Positions 52,151 to 60,474 of a DNA stretch of 64,000 nucleotides are shown one piece after another. A model generated the notes under the pieces. That model was not told the DNA's origin. It worked only from the letters and a program-made list of their open reading frames with translations, and did no database searches. Both the position numbers and the translations under genes were made by a program. The DNA is from Bacillus licheniformis DSM 13 = ATCC 14580 (GTDB lineage Bacteria; Bacillota; Bacilli; Bacillales; Bacillaceae), in the NCBI RefSeq assembly GCF_000011645.1, contig NC_006270.3, positions 1,981,501 through 2,045,500 on the forward strand. Reading direction: 5' to 3'. How positions within the stretch are numbered: position 1 is the stretch's first letter; each line of letters begins with the position of its first letter.

Positions 52151-52187
52151 CATAATATCTCAGTAATAGTGCATCAGTCGTTCAGAA

Positions 52188-52328
52188 TGGATCCAGTTTT
52201 ACTTTCCCAAATAATAATGGATCCACTTTTACTTTCTGTAAAGAGAACATAAGAGTGGATCCATTAAATGATAAAATACTTATTTGACTAGTGTTTACAA
52301 CGCATAAAATGGATCTATGTTTACTTCC
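52188..52328. repeat. Repeated TGGATCC-type motif, probable IS21-family end remnant
   Basis: Four copies of a related unit: TGGATCCAGTTTTACTTTC (52188), TGGATCCACTTTTACTTTC (52218), TGGATCCATTAAATG (52256) and TGGATCTATGTTTACTTCC (52310). Multiple short terminal repeats of the TGGATC type are typical of the ends of IS21-family elements. No istA/istB-like transposase is present here, so the element has been lost or only an end remains. Confidence 0.55.
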
Positions 52329-52357
52329 TTGTACAACAGAAGTGTATTACCGAAAAT

Positions 52358-52387
52358 AAAAAAACCCCATTAAATTAGGGTTTTTTT
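52358..52387. terminator. Symmetric terminator-like hairpin
   Basis: AAAAAAACCC / GGGTTTTTTT stem with a 10-nt loop. It could end the reverse-strand flavoreductase operon about 200 bp upstream. Confidence 0.6.
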
Positions 52388-52585
52388 GAACATATGACAC
52401 CAAGTTTTTCAACGAACTGTTAATCGATAACTTTAGTTTATTGTTCACAGAACGGTTTATCAAATGACGAATAAAAAAACAGCTACCAGGCATTTCACCT
52501 CTACATATGTCAACATACACCCCTATTTTCTTCTGACTTAAAGTATGGCTCTTTTAATTTTGGACATTTGAGTATCAGAAAGTTT

Positions 52586-53503
52586 TCATCCGTTTTGCTC
52601 CCAAGCCTCCAAATTCAGTTCATTGTTTATGGCCGCGGCGGCCATAGCACCCATCGAGGCGGCGACAACGGCTTGATGCAATTTCGTAGCTGCATCGCCT
52701 GCACTATAGATGCCCGGTATATTCGTTTTCCCAAAGTTATCAACGACGACCGTTCCCGATTCTGTGATGTCGCATCCTATGGCTCGCGGTAAATCCGATC
52801 CTGTCACAAGTTCCGTTTTAAAAAAGATTCCCTTACATGGAATTGTCGTCCCGTCTTCGAGAACGACTTGTTGCACGATCCCGTCGTCTGAGTCGATGCA
52901 TCGAATCGGCGCTTCGAATACAGGGACGCGATGCCTGCTGAGCTCCTCGCACTGCTCGTCCGTCAGTTGATGGGGGCCGTTCGTGCAAATCGTAAAACGG
53001 TTCGTCCATCCTGATATGAGAGAAGCGAAGTGAATGGCCTCGTCCCCCTTGGTAATGATCACTAGAGGCTTATCCCTTAATTCCCAGCCATCACAGTACG
53101 GGCAGACGAAGGCGCTCTTCCCATAAACCTCTGCCAGCCCTGGAATATCTAGCGGCTGATCCTTCATTCCGACGGCAAACAGCACTTTCTTGCTTGCAAA
53201 AGTGTTTCCTTGCGCAGTTGTCATTTGAAAATGACCGCCGGTTTTTGTAATCGACACAGCTTTATCCGCTATAAAAGACACGGAGGGATATGCACTGATC
53301 TGTTCCTTTGCAATTTGCCGAAATTCACTTGGGCTTATTCCGTCACGGGTAAGAAATCCGTGAGCTTTGCGAGTAACGGCGTTGCGTGGCCGGCCTGCAT
53401 CGATCACCGCCACATTTTTCCTCGCACGCCCAAGAACAAGGGCGGCATTCAACCCTGCTGGACCTCCCCCAATAATCGCTACATCGAGAAGTTGTTTTTT
53501 CAT
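52586..53503 (-). CDS. Thioredoxin-reductase-like FAD/NAD(P) oxidoreductase
   Basis: 305 residues. FAD-binding AIIGGGPAGLNAALVLGRA, active-site C-x-x-C in VCPYCDGWEL, a second nucleotide site with a degenerate Rossmann motif (VIITKGDEAIHFASL) and a C-terminal FAD motif IPGIYSAGDAATKLHQ. The second motif lacks the usual GxGxxA of thioredoxin reductase, so NADPH use is doubtful and another thiol or oxygen acceptor is possible. GGAGG precedes the ATG at 53503. Last gene of an Rrf2-methyltransferase-reductase set. Confidence 0.85.
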   Translation of the reverse strand: MKKQLLDVAIIGGGPAGLNAALVLGRARKNVAVIDAGRPRNAVTRKAHGFLTRDGISPSEFRQIAKEQISAYPSVSFIADKAVSITKTGGHFQMTTAQGNTFASKKVLFAVGMKDQPLDIPGLAEVYGKSAFVCPYCDGWELRDKPLVIITKGDEAIHFASLISGWTNRFTICTNGPHQLTDEQCEELSRHRVPVFEAPIRCIDSDDGIVQQVVLEDGTTIPCKGIFFKTELVTGSDLPRAIGCDITESGTVVVDNFGKTNIPGIYSAGDAATKLHQAVVAASMGAMAAAAINNELNLEAWEQNG

Positions 53504-53555
53504 GTATTTAAGAACCTCCATAGATCTTTAATATCTATAATTAATTGCTGTGTCG

Positions 53556-54446
53556 TCATGAATTCATGTACATGTTCTGATTCTGTAATCGGATCAGAAC
53601 TTTTCCAAAACGGCCGCCCTGTCGGATTTCCACCTTGTCGTTTGGATAAGTCCGTTCCAAATAAGCGGCGGTGATTTTCCGGTTGCGATCGTCCGCAGGC
53701 AAACCAAACATTCTCAACATGTCCATAACCTCATTGAGCGCCGTTTCCCTGGATACCTCCCTCGTTTTCATTTCCCGGGTTACGAGTGATTCATAGGTAT
53801 AACCTTTTAGAAACAATAAATGGAGCAAATAGGCCATCTCCGAATGTTCATTTTTAAGGGGCTGATCTGAAACCAGCGGCCAAATCTCATTCAGAAGACT
53901 GTGCTCCCGAGAGCCGGCTGACAGACTGATATAGCAAAACTGCCGTGCGCAGCTCAGCACCCTCTTTACGCTCTCCCAATCAGCAATAGCCGGGCACATG
54001 GAGACAAATACAAAATCAAAAGCATTTCCCCATCCCTTTGCTTGGATATCTATGTCTTCGAAAGGCTCAGCTACAATCTTAACCTTCCCGTTTGTTATTC
54101 CTGTTATATTTTCTTTCATCAGCTCGACTAAAGGAAGACTAGGCTCCACGGCGGTAACTTCGGCCCCTCTCTCTGCAAATGGCACTGTAAATCCGCCCGA
54201 GGCTGCTCCAATATCTAAAATAGAGGTATCTTTAAATGTCACCCCCTGCCCTTCCAGCCATTTCATAATCCGTTTTGTCCTTTTCCTCCCTTCTTCGTTA
54301 AACGCTTGCTCATTGAATGACTTTGCTCTAAGGTCAAAATGGTGTACTTTATCCATTCCGGCTTTTTTCATTTTGTTAACCGCTGTCTGCTGATCTTCCT
54401 TCCAAGCTTCTTCCCAAACGGTTTCTTTAAAAAATTCGTTTATCAA
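53556..54446 (-). CDS. SAM-dependent methyltransferase
   Basis: 296 residues, class I Rossmann methyltransferase: SAM motif I ILDIGAASGGFTVPFAERG near residue 97, motif II VTAVEPSLPLVELMKE, and motif IV FDFVFVSMCPAIAD. The start is TTG 9 nt after AAAGGAG. The N-terminal VWEEAWKED and the C-terminal helix-rich part look like the small-molecule (thiol or quinone) methyltransferases. The substrate is unknown. Middle gene of the Rrf2 operon; 52 bp separate it from the reductase gene. Confidence 0.82.
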   Translation of the reverse strand: MINEFFKETVWEEAWKEDQQTAVNKMKKAGMDKVHHFDLRAKSFNEQAFNEEGRKRTKRIMKWLEGQGVTFKDTSILDIGAASGGFTVPFAERGAEVTAVEPSLPLVELMKENITGITNGKVKIVAEPFEDIDIQAKGWGNAFDFVFVSMCPAIADWESVKRVLSCARQFCYISLSAGSREHSLLNEIWPLVSDQPLKNEHSEMAYLLHLLFLKGYTYESLVTREMKTREVSRETALNEVMDMLRMFGLPADDRNRKITAAYLERTYPNDKVEIRQGGRFGKVLIRLQNQNMYMNS

Positions 54447-54550
54447 GATCCATAACTCCTTTCATTTTTTGCTGTAAAATCAATGATTAAGGCTTAACAG
54501 ACTTTAAAGACACTTTATATCTTTGATAGTCTTAAAAAAATAACTGCGGT

Positions 54551-54952
54551 TCACAACTCAACAGTTATTTTTTTGGCAAGGTCAGATATTTTTTGTTGTC
54601 TCAAATAATTCTCCATTTCATCTTCTGCAGATACCATCACCTTCTGAATCACACATTCTGATCCATGGTTCAAGTTGCAATCGAACAAGGAGGCTGTACC
54701 TTCAATTGCGTGAATAATATCAAGAAACGAAATGTCTTCCCAATTCCGCTTTAGCCTATATCCGCCATTGGCGCCTGAAGCGGATTCAATCATTCCCGCC
54801 TTGGCCAGCTTCGTTAAAATTTTCGATAAATACGTGGGCGATACCTCTTGCCGTTCTGCCAACTGCTGTACACCGACAAATGTATTTGGGGCGCCTGCTG
54901 CAAGAAAGAGCATAGTGTGAAGGGCATAGTTCGTTGCTTTCGAATACTTCAT
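54551..54952 (-). CDS. Rrf2-family transcriptional regulator
   Basis: 133 residues. Winged helix: KATNYALHTMLFLAAG, QQLAERQEVSPTYLSKILTKLAKAGMI and GGYRLKR. A Cys pair near the centre (LFDCNLNHGSECVIQ) may bind a cluster or sense thiols, as in other Rrf2 proteins. It is divergent from nothing and leads the operon. A strong promoter (TTGACA, 18 bp, TATCAT) lies upstream. GAGGTG is 13 nt before the ATG at 54952; an ATG at 54976 is possible. Likely controls its own downstream genes. Confidence 0.85.
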   Translation of the reverse strand: MKYSKATNYALHTMLFLAAGAPNTFVGVQQLAERQEVSPTYLSKILTKLAKAGMIESASGANGGYRLKRNWEDISFLDIIHAIEGTASLFDCNLNHGSECVIQKVMVSAEDEMENYLRQQKISDLAKKITVEL

Positions 54953-54991
54953 AGCGCAGTTTTTCACCTCAATCATAGACTTTACTTATCC

Positions 54992-55021
54992 ATGATAGCT
55001 TTTATATTTAGGCAATGTCAA
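54992..55021 (-). promoter_or_regulatory. Promoter of the Rrf2 operon
   Basis: On the reverse strand TTGACA, 18 bp, TATCAT. The remainder of 54953-55366 contains only a terminator at the right end and no gene. Confidence 0.65.
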
Positions 55022-55290
55022 GTTTTTCATACTTTTTTCCACACTTCTGCAGGATCAAAAGGAAAGAAACAACCGAAGCCCGATCTACGTACAACATTCA
55101 TAAAAGGGAACTCCAGATTTTCAGGTAGCTGAAAAGGCTATCACATGAAACAATGATTCGGGGTCAACTAGTGAGAAAAAATCTTCTCTTGTTTGACATT
55201 AAAGAAATTAGTGAACGGGTATCTTTCTAACATTCATCCGCTCTTTTGGCTGTATTCAGAAGGCAATCCATAGATTAATTTTGCAGTTTA

Positions 55291-55330
55291 AAAATCCCCA
55301 AAGCTACGCTGTGAAAGCAGCTTTGGGGTA
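55291..55330 (-). terminator. Terminator of the beta-helix gene
   Basis: CCCCAAAGCT / AGCTTTGGGG stem, then ATTTTT on the reverse strand. Confidence 0.8.
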
Positions 55331-55366
55331 TGGGGAATTCTTTTAGCATGTTCGGTGTTTCGCACT

Positions 55367-56773
55367 TTACTCAATCACAGACCAAGCCGGTGAATCAGGA
55401 TCTAATGTAAAGTCATGAGATGACTCGTCGCGATACATCGGATCGGCATAAATCGAGTCTTGATCTTGATTTGTTGCGTTTTGATACGGCGAAAACGAGT
55501 CGTATTCATTCTGTTTCCAAATCCATAGTCCGTCTTTGCCGGATTCCTTGTGGTACACGTTATGATTCACTTTATTTCCTTCATTTTTCGTAAAATCGTT
55601 TGCGATAAATATTCGCGAATCGCTTGCTGTTATGATGTTTTTTTCGATTGTATTGTTTTTTGTATCATACTGGAGCAAAAGCTGTCCGCCATCCAGCCCC
55701 TTTGTATCATTGCGGTAAATAATATTGTGTGCAATGACAGAATGGCTGGTGCCTCCCCGCTTTTGGTCGTATCCGCCGATAGAAATGCCCGTATACGCAT
55801 TCTCATACACTTTGTTGTCGGTTATTTGAATATCATCAGCATATTTCCCTTTATGTTCAGACGTTGCTTCAATTCCGATATCGTTGCCGTAGACCGTATT
55901 TTCCTTAATGTCAATGCTTTGTCCTCCGTCAACATATATTCCGCCCGCAGAATAGTCATCACCATAGGCAGGATTTCCGTAAGTGGAGTTATCGTAAACC
56001 GTGTTGTTTTCTACGATACCGTTTCGCACAAAATCGTTTTGAGCGGCCGTTCCTTCATATCCGATCAGATCAATTCCGATGTTGTTATTGTCGCGAACCA
56101 CATTGCCTCTCACCGTGAAACCGTCAATGTTTCCGTTCAGCACAACCGCTTCACTCGCTCCGAGTGTCAGCTTTTCAACCGTATTGTCCTCGATCTTAAT
56201 GTCTTTCATGCTGCCGGAGCCATAAACGGCAATCCCGTGGGCATTGCCATCATCCGCTGTTGTTTTTATATCCCGGACGTGATTGTTTTTGATGGTAATA
56301 TGACTGCTGGAGCCTGACACATAAATTCCCATGGCTGTTGCTTCTTCTGATGAAACGGAAAGGTCTTGAATCGTCAGTCCGCTGATTGTGATGTACTGTT
56401 GATTGTGAATCTGAATGAGCGGTGTTTCATATTCCGCGTCCTTAACAGATTCTCCGCTGATGACGACTTTTTCATTCTCATAGTTTTGAAATGTGATAGG
56501 CTTTTCAGCCGACCCGCTCTCTCTCACATCAAGCGTTTCATGATACGTGCCTTCCCGAATCATGACAGTTGTGCCGGGGACAGCCTTTTTTGCTGCCTGT
56601 TTCAGAGTTCGAAACGGCTTTTCTTTCGTTCCTTCATTTTGATCATTTCCATCGGGGGAAACATACAAGCTGTTAGCCGGTTCTGCTTCTTTTGCTCCGG
56701 TCTTATCGTAAGCAAAAGCGATGATAACAGAAACTAAAATACACGCTGATAAAATAAAATACCATTTTCTCAT
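55367..56773 (-). CDS. Secreted right-handed beta-helix protein, pectate-lyase-like
   Basis: 468 residues. An N-terminal signal or anchor helix (WYFILSACILVSVIIAFAY) is followed by SLYVSPDGNDQNEGTKEKPFRTLKQA and VPGTTVMIREGTYHE, the start of a DUF1565/PbH1 parallel beta-helix. At least eight coils of the N-N-x-V/I type follow (KNNHVRDI, EDNTVEKL, RGNVVRDN). This resembles PL9-type pectate lyases and related polysaccharide enzymes; I could not assign the catalytic residues. AAGAGTG lies 8 nt before the ATG at 56773. Probably acts on plant pectin, matching the cellulase and arabinose genes nearby. Confidence 0.8.
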   Translation of the reverse strand: MRKWYFILSACILVSVIIAFAYDKTGAKEAEPANSLYVSPDGNDQNEGTKEKPFRTLKQAAKKAVPGTTVMIREGTYHETLDVRESGSAEKPITFQNYENEKVVISGESVKDAEYETPLIQIHNQQYITISGLTIQDLSVSSEEATAMGIYVSGSSSHITIKNNHVRDIKTTADDGNAHGIAVYGSGSMKDIKIEDNTVEKLTLGASEAVVLNGNIDGFTVRGNVVRDNNNIGIDLIGYEGTAAQNDFVRNGIVENNTVYDNSTYGNPAYGDDYSAGGIYVDGGQSIDIKENTVYGNDIGIEATSEHKGKYADDIQITDNKVYENAYTGISIGGYDQKRGGTSHSVIAHNIIYRNDTKGLDGGQLLLQYDTKNNTIEKNIITASDSRIFIANDFTKNEGNKVNHNVYHKESGKDGLWIWKQNEYDSFSPYQNATNQDQDSIYADPMYRDESSHDFTLDPDSPAWSVIE

Positions 56774-56859
56774 ACTCAGCACTCTTTTCTTTTCAAAATG
56801 GATAAACTAACACCATTATAGAATATCCATTTATGGAAAACCATCGCAAACATTTGAAA

Positions 56860-56894
56860 GAAAAAGGCAACCCTGGGATCATAGGGTTGCCTTC
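56860..56894 (-). terminator. Terminator of brnQ
   Basis: AAGGCAACCC / GGGTTGCCTT stem with TTTTTC on the reverse strand. Confidence 0.85.
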
Positions 56895-56910
56895 ATATTT
56901 ATGAGTTTAT

Positions 56911-58230
56911 TCAGCACTTCCGGAGTCTATGAATGAGATAGCCGCCTATTCCTCCTAAAATCGCCGGAAGCACCCATCCTAATCCGATGTCATACATCGG
57001 GAGAAACTGATTGAAAAATTGATTAATAGCTGCAATTTTGAGTCCGGCAGCATTCAGGCCGTCAAACAGGCTGATGATAAAGGTCAATATCAGACTGCCT
57101 TGATACACTTCCCTCTTCCCTTTAAATAAAGGATGTAAAAATGTTAAGAATATTAAAGAAATCGCAATGGGATACAAAGTTGTTAAAACCGGCATTGAAA
57201 CGTTAATCAGCTGTGTTAATCCTATATTTGCTACAAGGGTGCTGAACATTGACAGAATGACAGCAATTTTTTTATAGGAGATGTTTGGAAACAAGCCGTG
57301 GAAAAACGAAGAGCATGCTGTGATGAGTCCCACACTTGTTGTCAGACATGCTACAGTTATCATTAAGCCCAAAAAAACGGAACCATATGGTCCGAAATAA
57401 TAGGATGAAACCTTTGCCAAAACCTCGGCTCCATTTTCTAAAAGACCCAGTTTTTCAACGCTGGAAGCCCCCATATATGAAAGCGCTGAATAGATCAGAG
57501 CCAAGAGCGCCGCTGCAATCGCCGTCGATTTTGCACAAACGATTATGAGCTGTTTTTTGGAGGCCGCTCCCTTCTCTTTCATGGCGTTCACAATGATGAT
57601 TCCAAATACAAAAGCGACAAGGGCATCAAGAGTAAAGTAACCTTCTTTGAATCCTTTAAAAAATACGTGTGATGCATATCCTTCAGACGGAGCTTGAAAG
57701 CTTCCGATTGGATGAATAATAGCCGTAACAACGAGCAATCCGATAAATGTTAATTTAATAGGAGTTAGAAATTTTCCGATTACATCGATAATTTTAGTTG
57801 GATTCAGGGACAGCAAGCATGCCACAGTGAAAAATAATACGGTAAATATGATTAAGGCAACAGGGCCCGCATCATTTGATAAAAAAGGTTTAACCCCTAT
57901 TTCAAACGACACATTGCCGGATCTGGGAATCGCAAAAAAAGGGCCGATTGCTAAATAGAGAACCGTTGTAAATACAATGCCGAACAACGGATGCACACGA
58001 CTGGCCAGAGACTGCAAATCATTTTTTCCTGAAAAAACGAATGCCGTAATGGCGAGCAATGGCAATCCGACTCCGGTCACCAAGAATCCTGCATTGGCTG
58101 TCCATACATTCTCTCCGGCCATCTGACCCAGCATAGGCGGGAAAATGAGATTTCCTGCACCGAAAAATAATGCGAATAGCATTAATCCTATGATTAGGAT
58201 AAATGAAAAAGGAATTTTTTTTGCCATCAT
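56911..58230 (-). CDS. brnQ: Branched-chain amino acid permease (BrnQ/BraB)
   Basis: 439 residues, twelve membrane helices, LIVCS family. Signature FALFFGAGNLIFPPMLGQMAG near residue 20 and GFLVTGVGLPLLAITA. It imports Leu, Ile and Val with Na+ or H+. GGAGG precedes two consecutive ATGs (58230 and 58227). A near-consensus promoter (TTGACA, 17 bp, TATAGT) lies 120 bp upstream; loose CodY-like sequences (AATTATCAGTAAATA) follow it, with three mismatches to the consensus. Several BCAA carriers exist in Bacillus, so I cannot say whether this is BrnQ or BraB. Confidence 0.9.
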   Translation of the reverse strand: MMAKKIPFSFILIIGLMLFALFFGAGNLIFPPMLGQMAGENVWTANAGFLVTGVGLPLLAITAFVFSGKNDLQSLASRVHPLFGIVFTTVLYLAIGPFFAIPRSGNVSFEIGVKPFLSNDAGPVALIIFTVLFFTVACLLSLNPTKIIDVIGKFLTPIKLTFIGLLVVTAIIHPIGSFQAPSEGYASHVFFKGFKEGYFTLDALVAFVFGIIIVNAMKEKGAASKKQLIIVCAKSTAIAAALLALIYSALSYMGASSVEKLGLLENGAEVLAKVSSYYFGPYGSVFLGLMITVACLTTSVGLITACSSFFHGLFPNISYKKIAVILSMFSTLVANIGLTQLINVSMPVLTTLYPIAISLIFLTFLHPLFKGKREVYQGSLILTFIISLFDGLNAAGLKIAAINQFFNQFLPMYDIGLGWVLPAILGGIGGYLIHRLRKC

Positions 58231-58351
58231 GAGTCCTCCGATTCGGGTTAAGCTATTAGTGCGTTTTTAGTAGTCAGCAGTGTAGCGCGATAAAAATTTT
58301 CAAAATAAATGTCCTGAATTATCAGTAAATATTAAATAAAAGTACTATCCT

Positions 58352-58380
58352 ACTATAGTAGCTGTTGCTCGTATTGTCAA
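58352..58380 (-). promoter_or_regulatory. brnQ promoter
   Basis: Reverse strand TTGACA, 17 bp, TATAGT. Near-consensus SigA. Confidence 0.75.
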
Positions 58381-58496
58381 AGGTTTAGTCTGTATAAAAA
58401 TTACGTCGCACTCCTCCTTTGGAATTGATTTGAAAGTTTGTTACATAATGTAAAAATAACGATGGAAAGTAAATTCTCTTTTTGGGAGGTTGTGAA

Positions 58497-58580
58497 ATGC
58501 CATTAGGGCCTGCAATCATTTCGGTATTAATAGGATTCGGGGATCGTATATGTCATTATGAGAGCGGTAAGGAAATCTAA
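58497..58580 (+). CDS. 27-residue hydrophobic peptide candidate
   Basis: MPLGPAIISVLIGFGDRICH then YESGKEI, preceded by GGGAGG with 7-nt spacing. One hydrophobic stretch followed by a polar tail. It is the only frame with a strong ribosome site in the 558 bp between brnQ and adhA; no promoter or family was recognised. It could equally be the cut start of a lost gene. The region from 58581 to 58741 shows nothing else convincing. Confidence 0.4.
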   Translation: MPLGPAIISVLIGFGDRICHYESGKEI

Positions 58581-58741
58581 TTGATGGCAGGACGCCTCGG
58601 CCCCGATCCCTTGTCGCATAAACCAAGGCCGCCAATCCCTGTTCGGCTCTCTGCTCGTTATAGAACAAGGAGATATATAGAATGGTATCTTCATTCGCTC
58701 GGCTGAAATTGCCGGGTCATGCGGGGCAAAAGCTAAGAAAA

Positions 58742-58768
58742 GCGGCCAGTCAAATAAAATGACTGGCC
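58742..58768 (-). terminator. Terminator of adhA
   Basis: GGCCAGTC / GACTGGCC stem with a 9-nt loop, then GCTTTTC on the reverse strand. Confidence 0.7.
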
Positions 58769-58788
58769 TATCTGTTATTATATATGAT

Positions 58789-59847
58789 TTACAAAGTAGA
58801 GACATCAATCACGAATCGATAACGCACATCGCTTTTGAGGACGCGCTCATATGCTTCATCTACTTGGTCAGCTCCGATGACCTCAATTTGCGGAGCCAAG
58901 CCGTGTTCAGCAGCGAAATCAAGCATCTCTTGTGTCTCCCGAATGCCGCCGACAAGCGAACCTGCAATGCTGCGGCGGCCCATGATTAAGGAAAACACAC
59001 TGTACTGATCCCGTTCTGCCGGCGCGCCGACGTTAACAAGTGTTCCATCGGCGCGAAGAAGCGATAAGTATGCATCAACGTCCAGATTGGCGGACACCGT
59101 GTTTAAAATAAGATCAAAGCGTCCGGCCAGCTCAGTGAATACTGCAGGGTCGCCAGTTGCAAAGTAATGATCTGCGCCAAAACGCAAGGCTTCTTCCTGT
59201 TTATTCAAAGAGCGGCTTAAGACCGTTACTTCTGCCCCCATGGCATGCGCAAATTGGATGGCGACGTGGCCGAGTCCCCCCATTCCCACAACGGCAACTT
59301 TCTTGCCGGGGCCTGCGTTCCAATGCTTCAAAGGAGAGTACGTGGTGATGCCTGCGCACAAGAGCGGGCTTGCAACATCCAAGTTCAGGCTGTCCGGAAT
59401 GCGGACAACAAAATCTTCTTTAACCACGATGTATTGGCTGTAACCGCCATATGTCGGATTTCCATCGTAGTCTAAACAGTTATACGTTTGGATCACGCCT
59501 TTCGTACAAAATTGCTCCTCTCCGCTCTGGCAGTATTCACATTCGCCGCAAGAGTCAACGAAGCAGCCGACCCCCACGCGGTCGCCGACAGCAAATTTTT
59601 TAACACTTGTCCCAACTGCTTTGACGATGCCGGCGATTTCATGTCCCGGAACCATTGGGAAGATTCCGCCTCCCCATTCATCGTACGCGCTATGGATATC
59701 CGAATGGCAAATGCCGCTGTACTTAATATCGATTAAAACGTCATTCGGTTGTAATTCCCTTCTTTCAATTGTGGTCTGTTCAAATTTCGCCTTGGCTCTC
59801 GGAGCACTCAGTACACGGGTTGAGATGGTTTTATGCAGATTACACAT
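58789..59847 (-). CDS. adhA: AdhA, zinc alcohol/aldehyde dehydrogenase
   Basis: 352 residues, medium-chain dehydrogenase. Catalytic zinc: GICHSDIHS and VPGHEIAG; structural zinc: CGECEYCQSGEEQFC; NADP(H) fold: VAVVGMGGLGHVAIQFA. Nearly identical to B. subtilis AdhA, which detoxifies methylglyoxal- and formaldehyde-type aldehydes. AAAGGA lies 9 nt before the ATG. The divergent gene is the MerR-type AdhR. The promoter (TTGCCT, 19 bp, TAACCT) spans a perfect AdhR operator. Confidence 0.95.
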   Translation of the reverse strand: MCNLHKTISTRVLSAPRAKAKFEQTTIERRELQPNDVLIDIKYSGICHSDIHSAYDEWGGGIFPMVPGHEIAGIVKAVGTSVKKFAVGDRVGVGCFVDSCGECEYCQSGEEQFCTKGVIQTYNCLDYDGNPTYGGYSQYIVVKEDFVVRIPDSLNLDVASPLLCAGITTYSPLKHWNAGPGKKVAVVGMGGLGHVAIQFAHAMGAEVTVLSRSLNKQEEALRFGADHYFATGDPAVFTELAGRFDLILNTVSANLDVDAYLSLLRADGTLVNVGAPAERDQYSVFSLIMGRRSIAGSLVGGIRETQEMLDFAAEHGLAPQIEVIGADQVDEAYERVLKSDVRYRFVIDVSTL

Positions 59848-59914
59848 CCATATCGATCCTTTCTTACGTTATATTACGCCAATTCATAGAGAAGAGGTGC
59901 AAGTTAAGGTTAAA

Positions 59915-59934
59915 CCTTAAAGTTCGCTTTAAGG
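59915..59934. promoter_or_regulatory. AdhR operator of adhA
   Basis: CTTAAAG-TTCG-CTTTAAG, perfect inverted repeat (extended by CC and GG). It lies in a 19-bp spacer between TTGCCT (59937-59932) and TAACCT (59912-59907) on the reverse strand, as in MerR-type promoters. Confidence 0.85.
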
Positions 59935-59963
59935 CAAGAGGTTTTTCTGAAATCTTCTTCGGC

Positions 59964-59994
59964 TTGCGTTAAAGTCCACTTTAAGGTCTATAAT
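59964..59994 (+). promoter_or_regulatory. adhR promoter with AdhR operator
   Basis: TTGCGT, 19 bp, TATAAT, with TTAAAG-TCCA-CTTTAA (59969-59984) inside the spacer. The gene should be autoregulated. Confidence 0.85.
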
Positions 59995-60052
59995 CATTGT
60001 GTGTTGTGACACATCCAATTAGAATTTTGATGAATATGATGGAGGTTTCAAA

Positions 60053-60448
60053 ATGGGGTATTCTATAAAAGAAGTTGCTGAAAAAGTAGGTTTGCCTACA
60101 CATACACTCCGATATTATGAAAAAGAAGGTCTTCTGCCTTTTATTAAAAGAGACGCAAATGGAAACCGCATTTTTGAAGAAAAAGACTTGTCATGGTTGG
60201 AGCTTGTGATATGCTTGCGGAAAACTGACATTGCGCTTTCGGAATTACGGGAAATCGTCAATTTAACAAAAGAAGGAGATTGGACCATCTCGAAGCGCAA
60301 ACAAATACTTGAAAAACATAAAGAAAAAATGCTTGAAAAGCAAAGAGTCCTGGAACGCGCCTTTTTAAAAATCGATGAGAAAATCATGTACTATGATGGA
60401 TTAGAAAAAAAGAATCAGGCAATGTCCTTGAAAGCGGATGAAAAGTAA
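60053..60448 (+). CDS. adhR: AdhR, MerR/NmlR-type aldehyde-responsive regulator
   Basis: 131 residues. MerR-type winged helix: YSIKEVAEKVGLPTHTLRYYEKEGLLP; a wing; then the dimer coiled coil (KHKEKMLEKQRVLERAFLKID). A single cysteine at position 54 (LELVICLRK) matches the conserved Cys that senses aldehydes in AdhR/NmlR. No metal-binding C-terminal cysteines. GGAGG lies before the ATG. The binding site recurs three times in 900 bp: adhA, adhR itself, and the HPr-like gene beyond it. Confidence 0.9.
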   Translation: MGYSIKEVAEKVGLPTHTLRYYEKEGLLPFIKRDANGNRIFEEKDLSWLELVICLRKTDIALSELREIVNLTKEGDWTISKRKQILEKHKEKMLEKQRVLERAFLKIDEKIMYYDGLEKKNQAMSLKADEK

Positions 60449-60474
60449 TTTGATAAGTGCCGGCGCGCTTTCAA

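Noticed and set aside
58306..58331. CodY box before brnQ
   Set aside because: Best match has three mismatches to AATTTTCWGAAAATT, too weak in AT-rich DNA to call.
58527..58808. 93-residue reverse frame before adhA's end
   Set aside because: It runs through the adhA terminator and overlaps its stop; no ribosome site and no homology seen.
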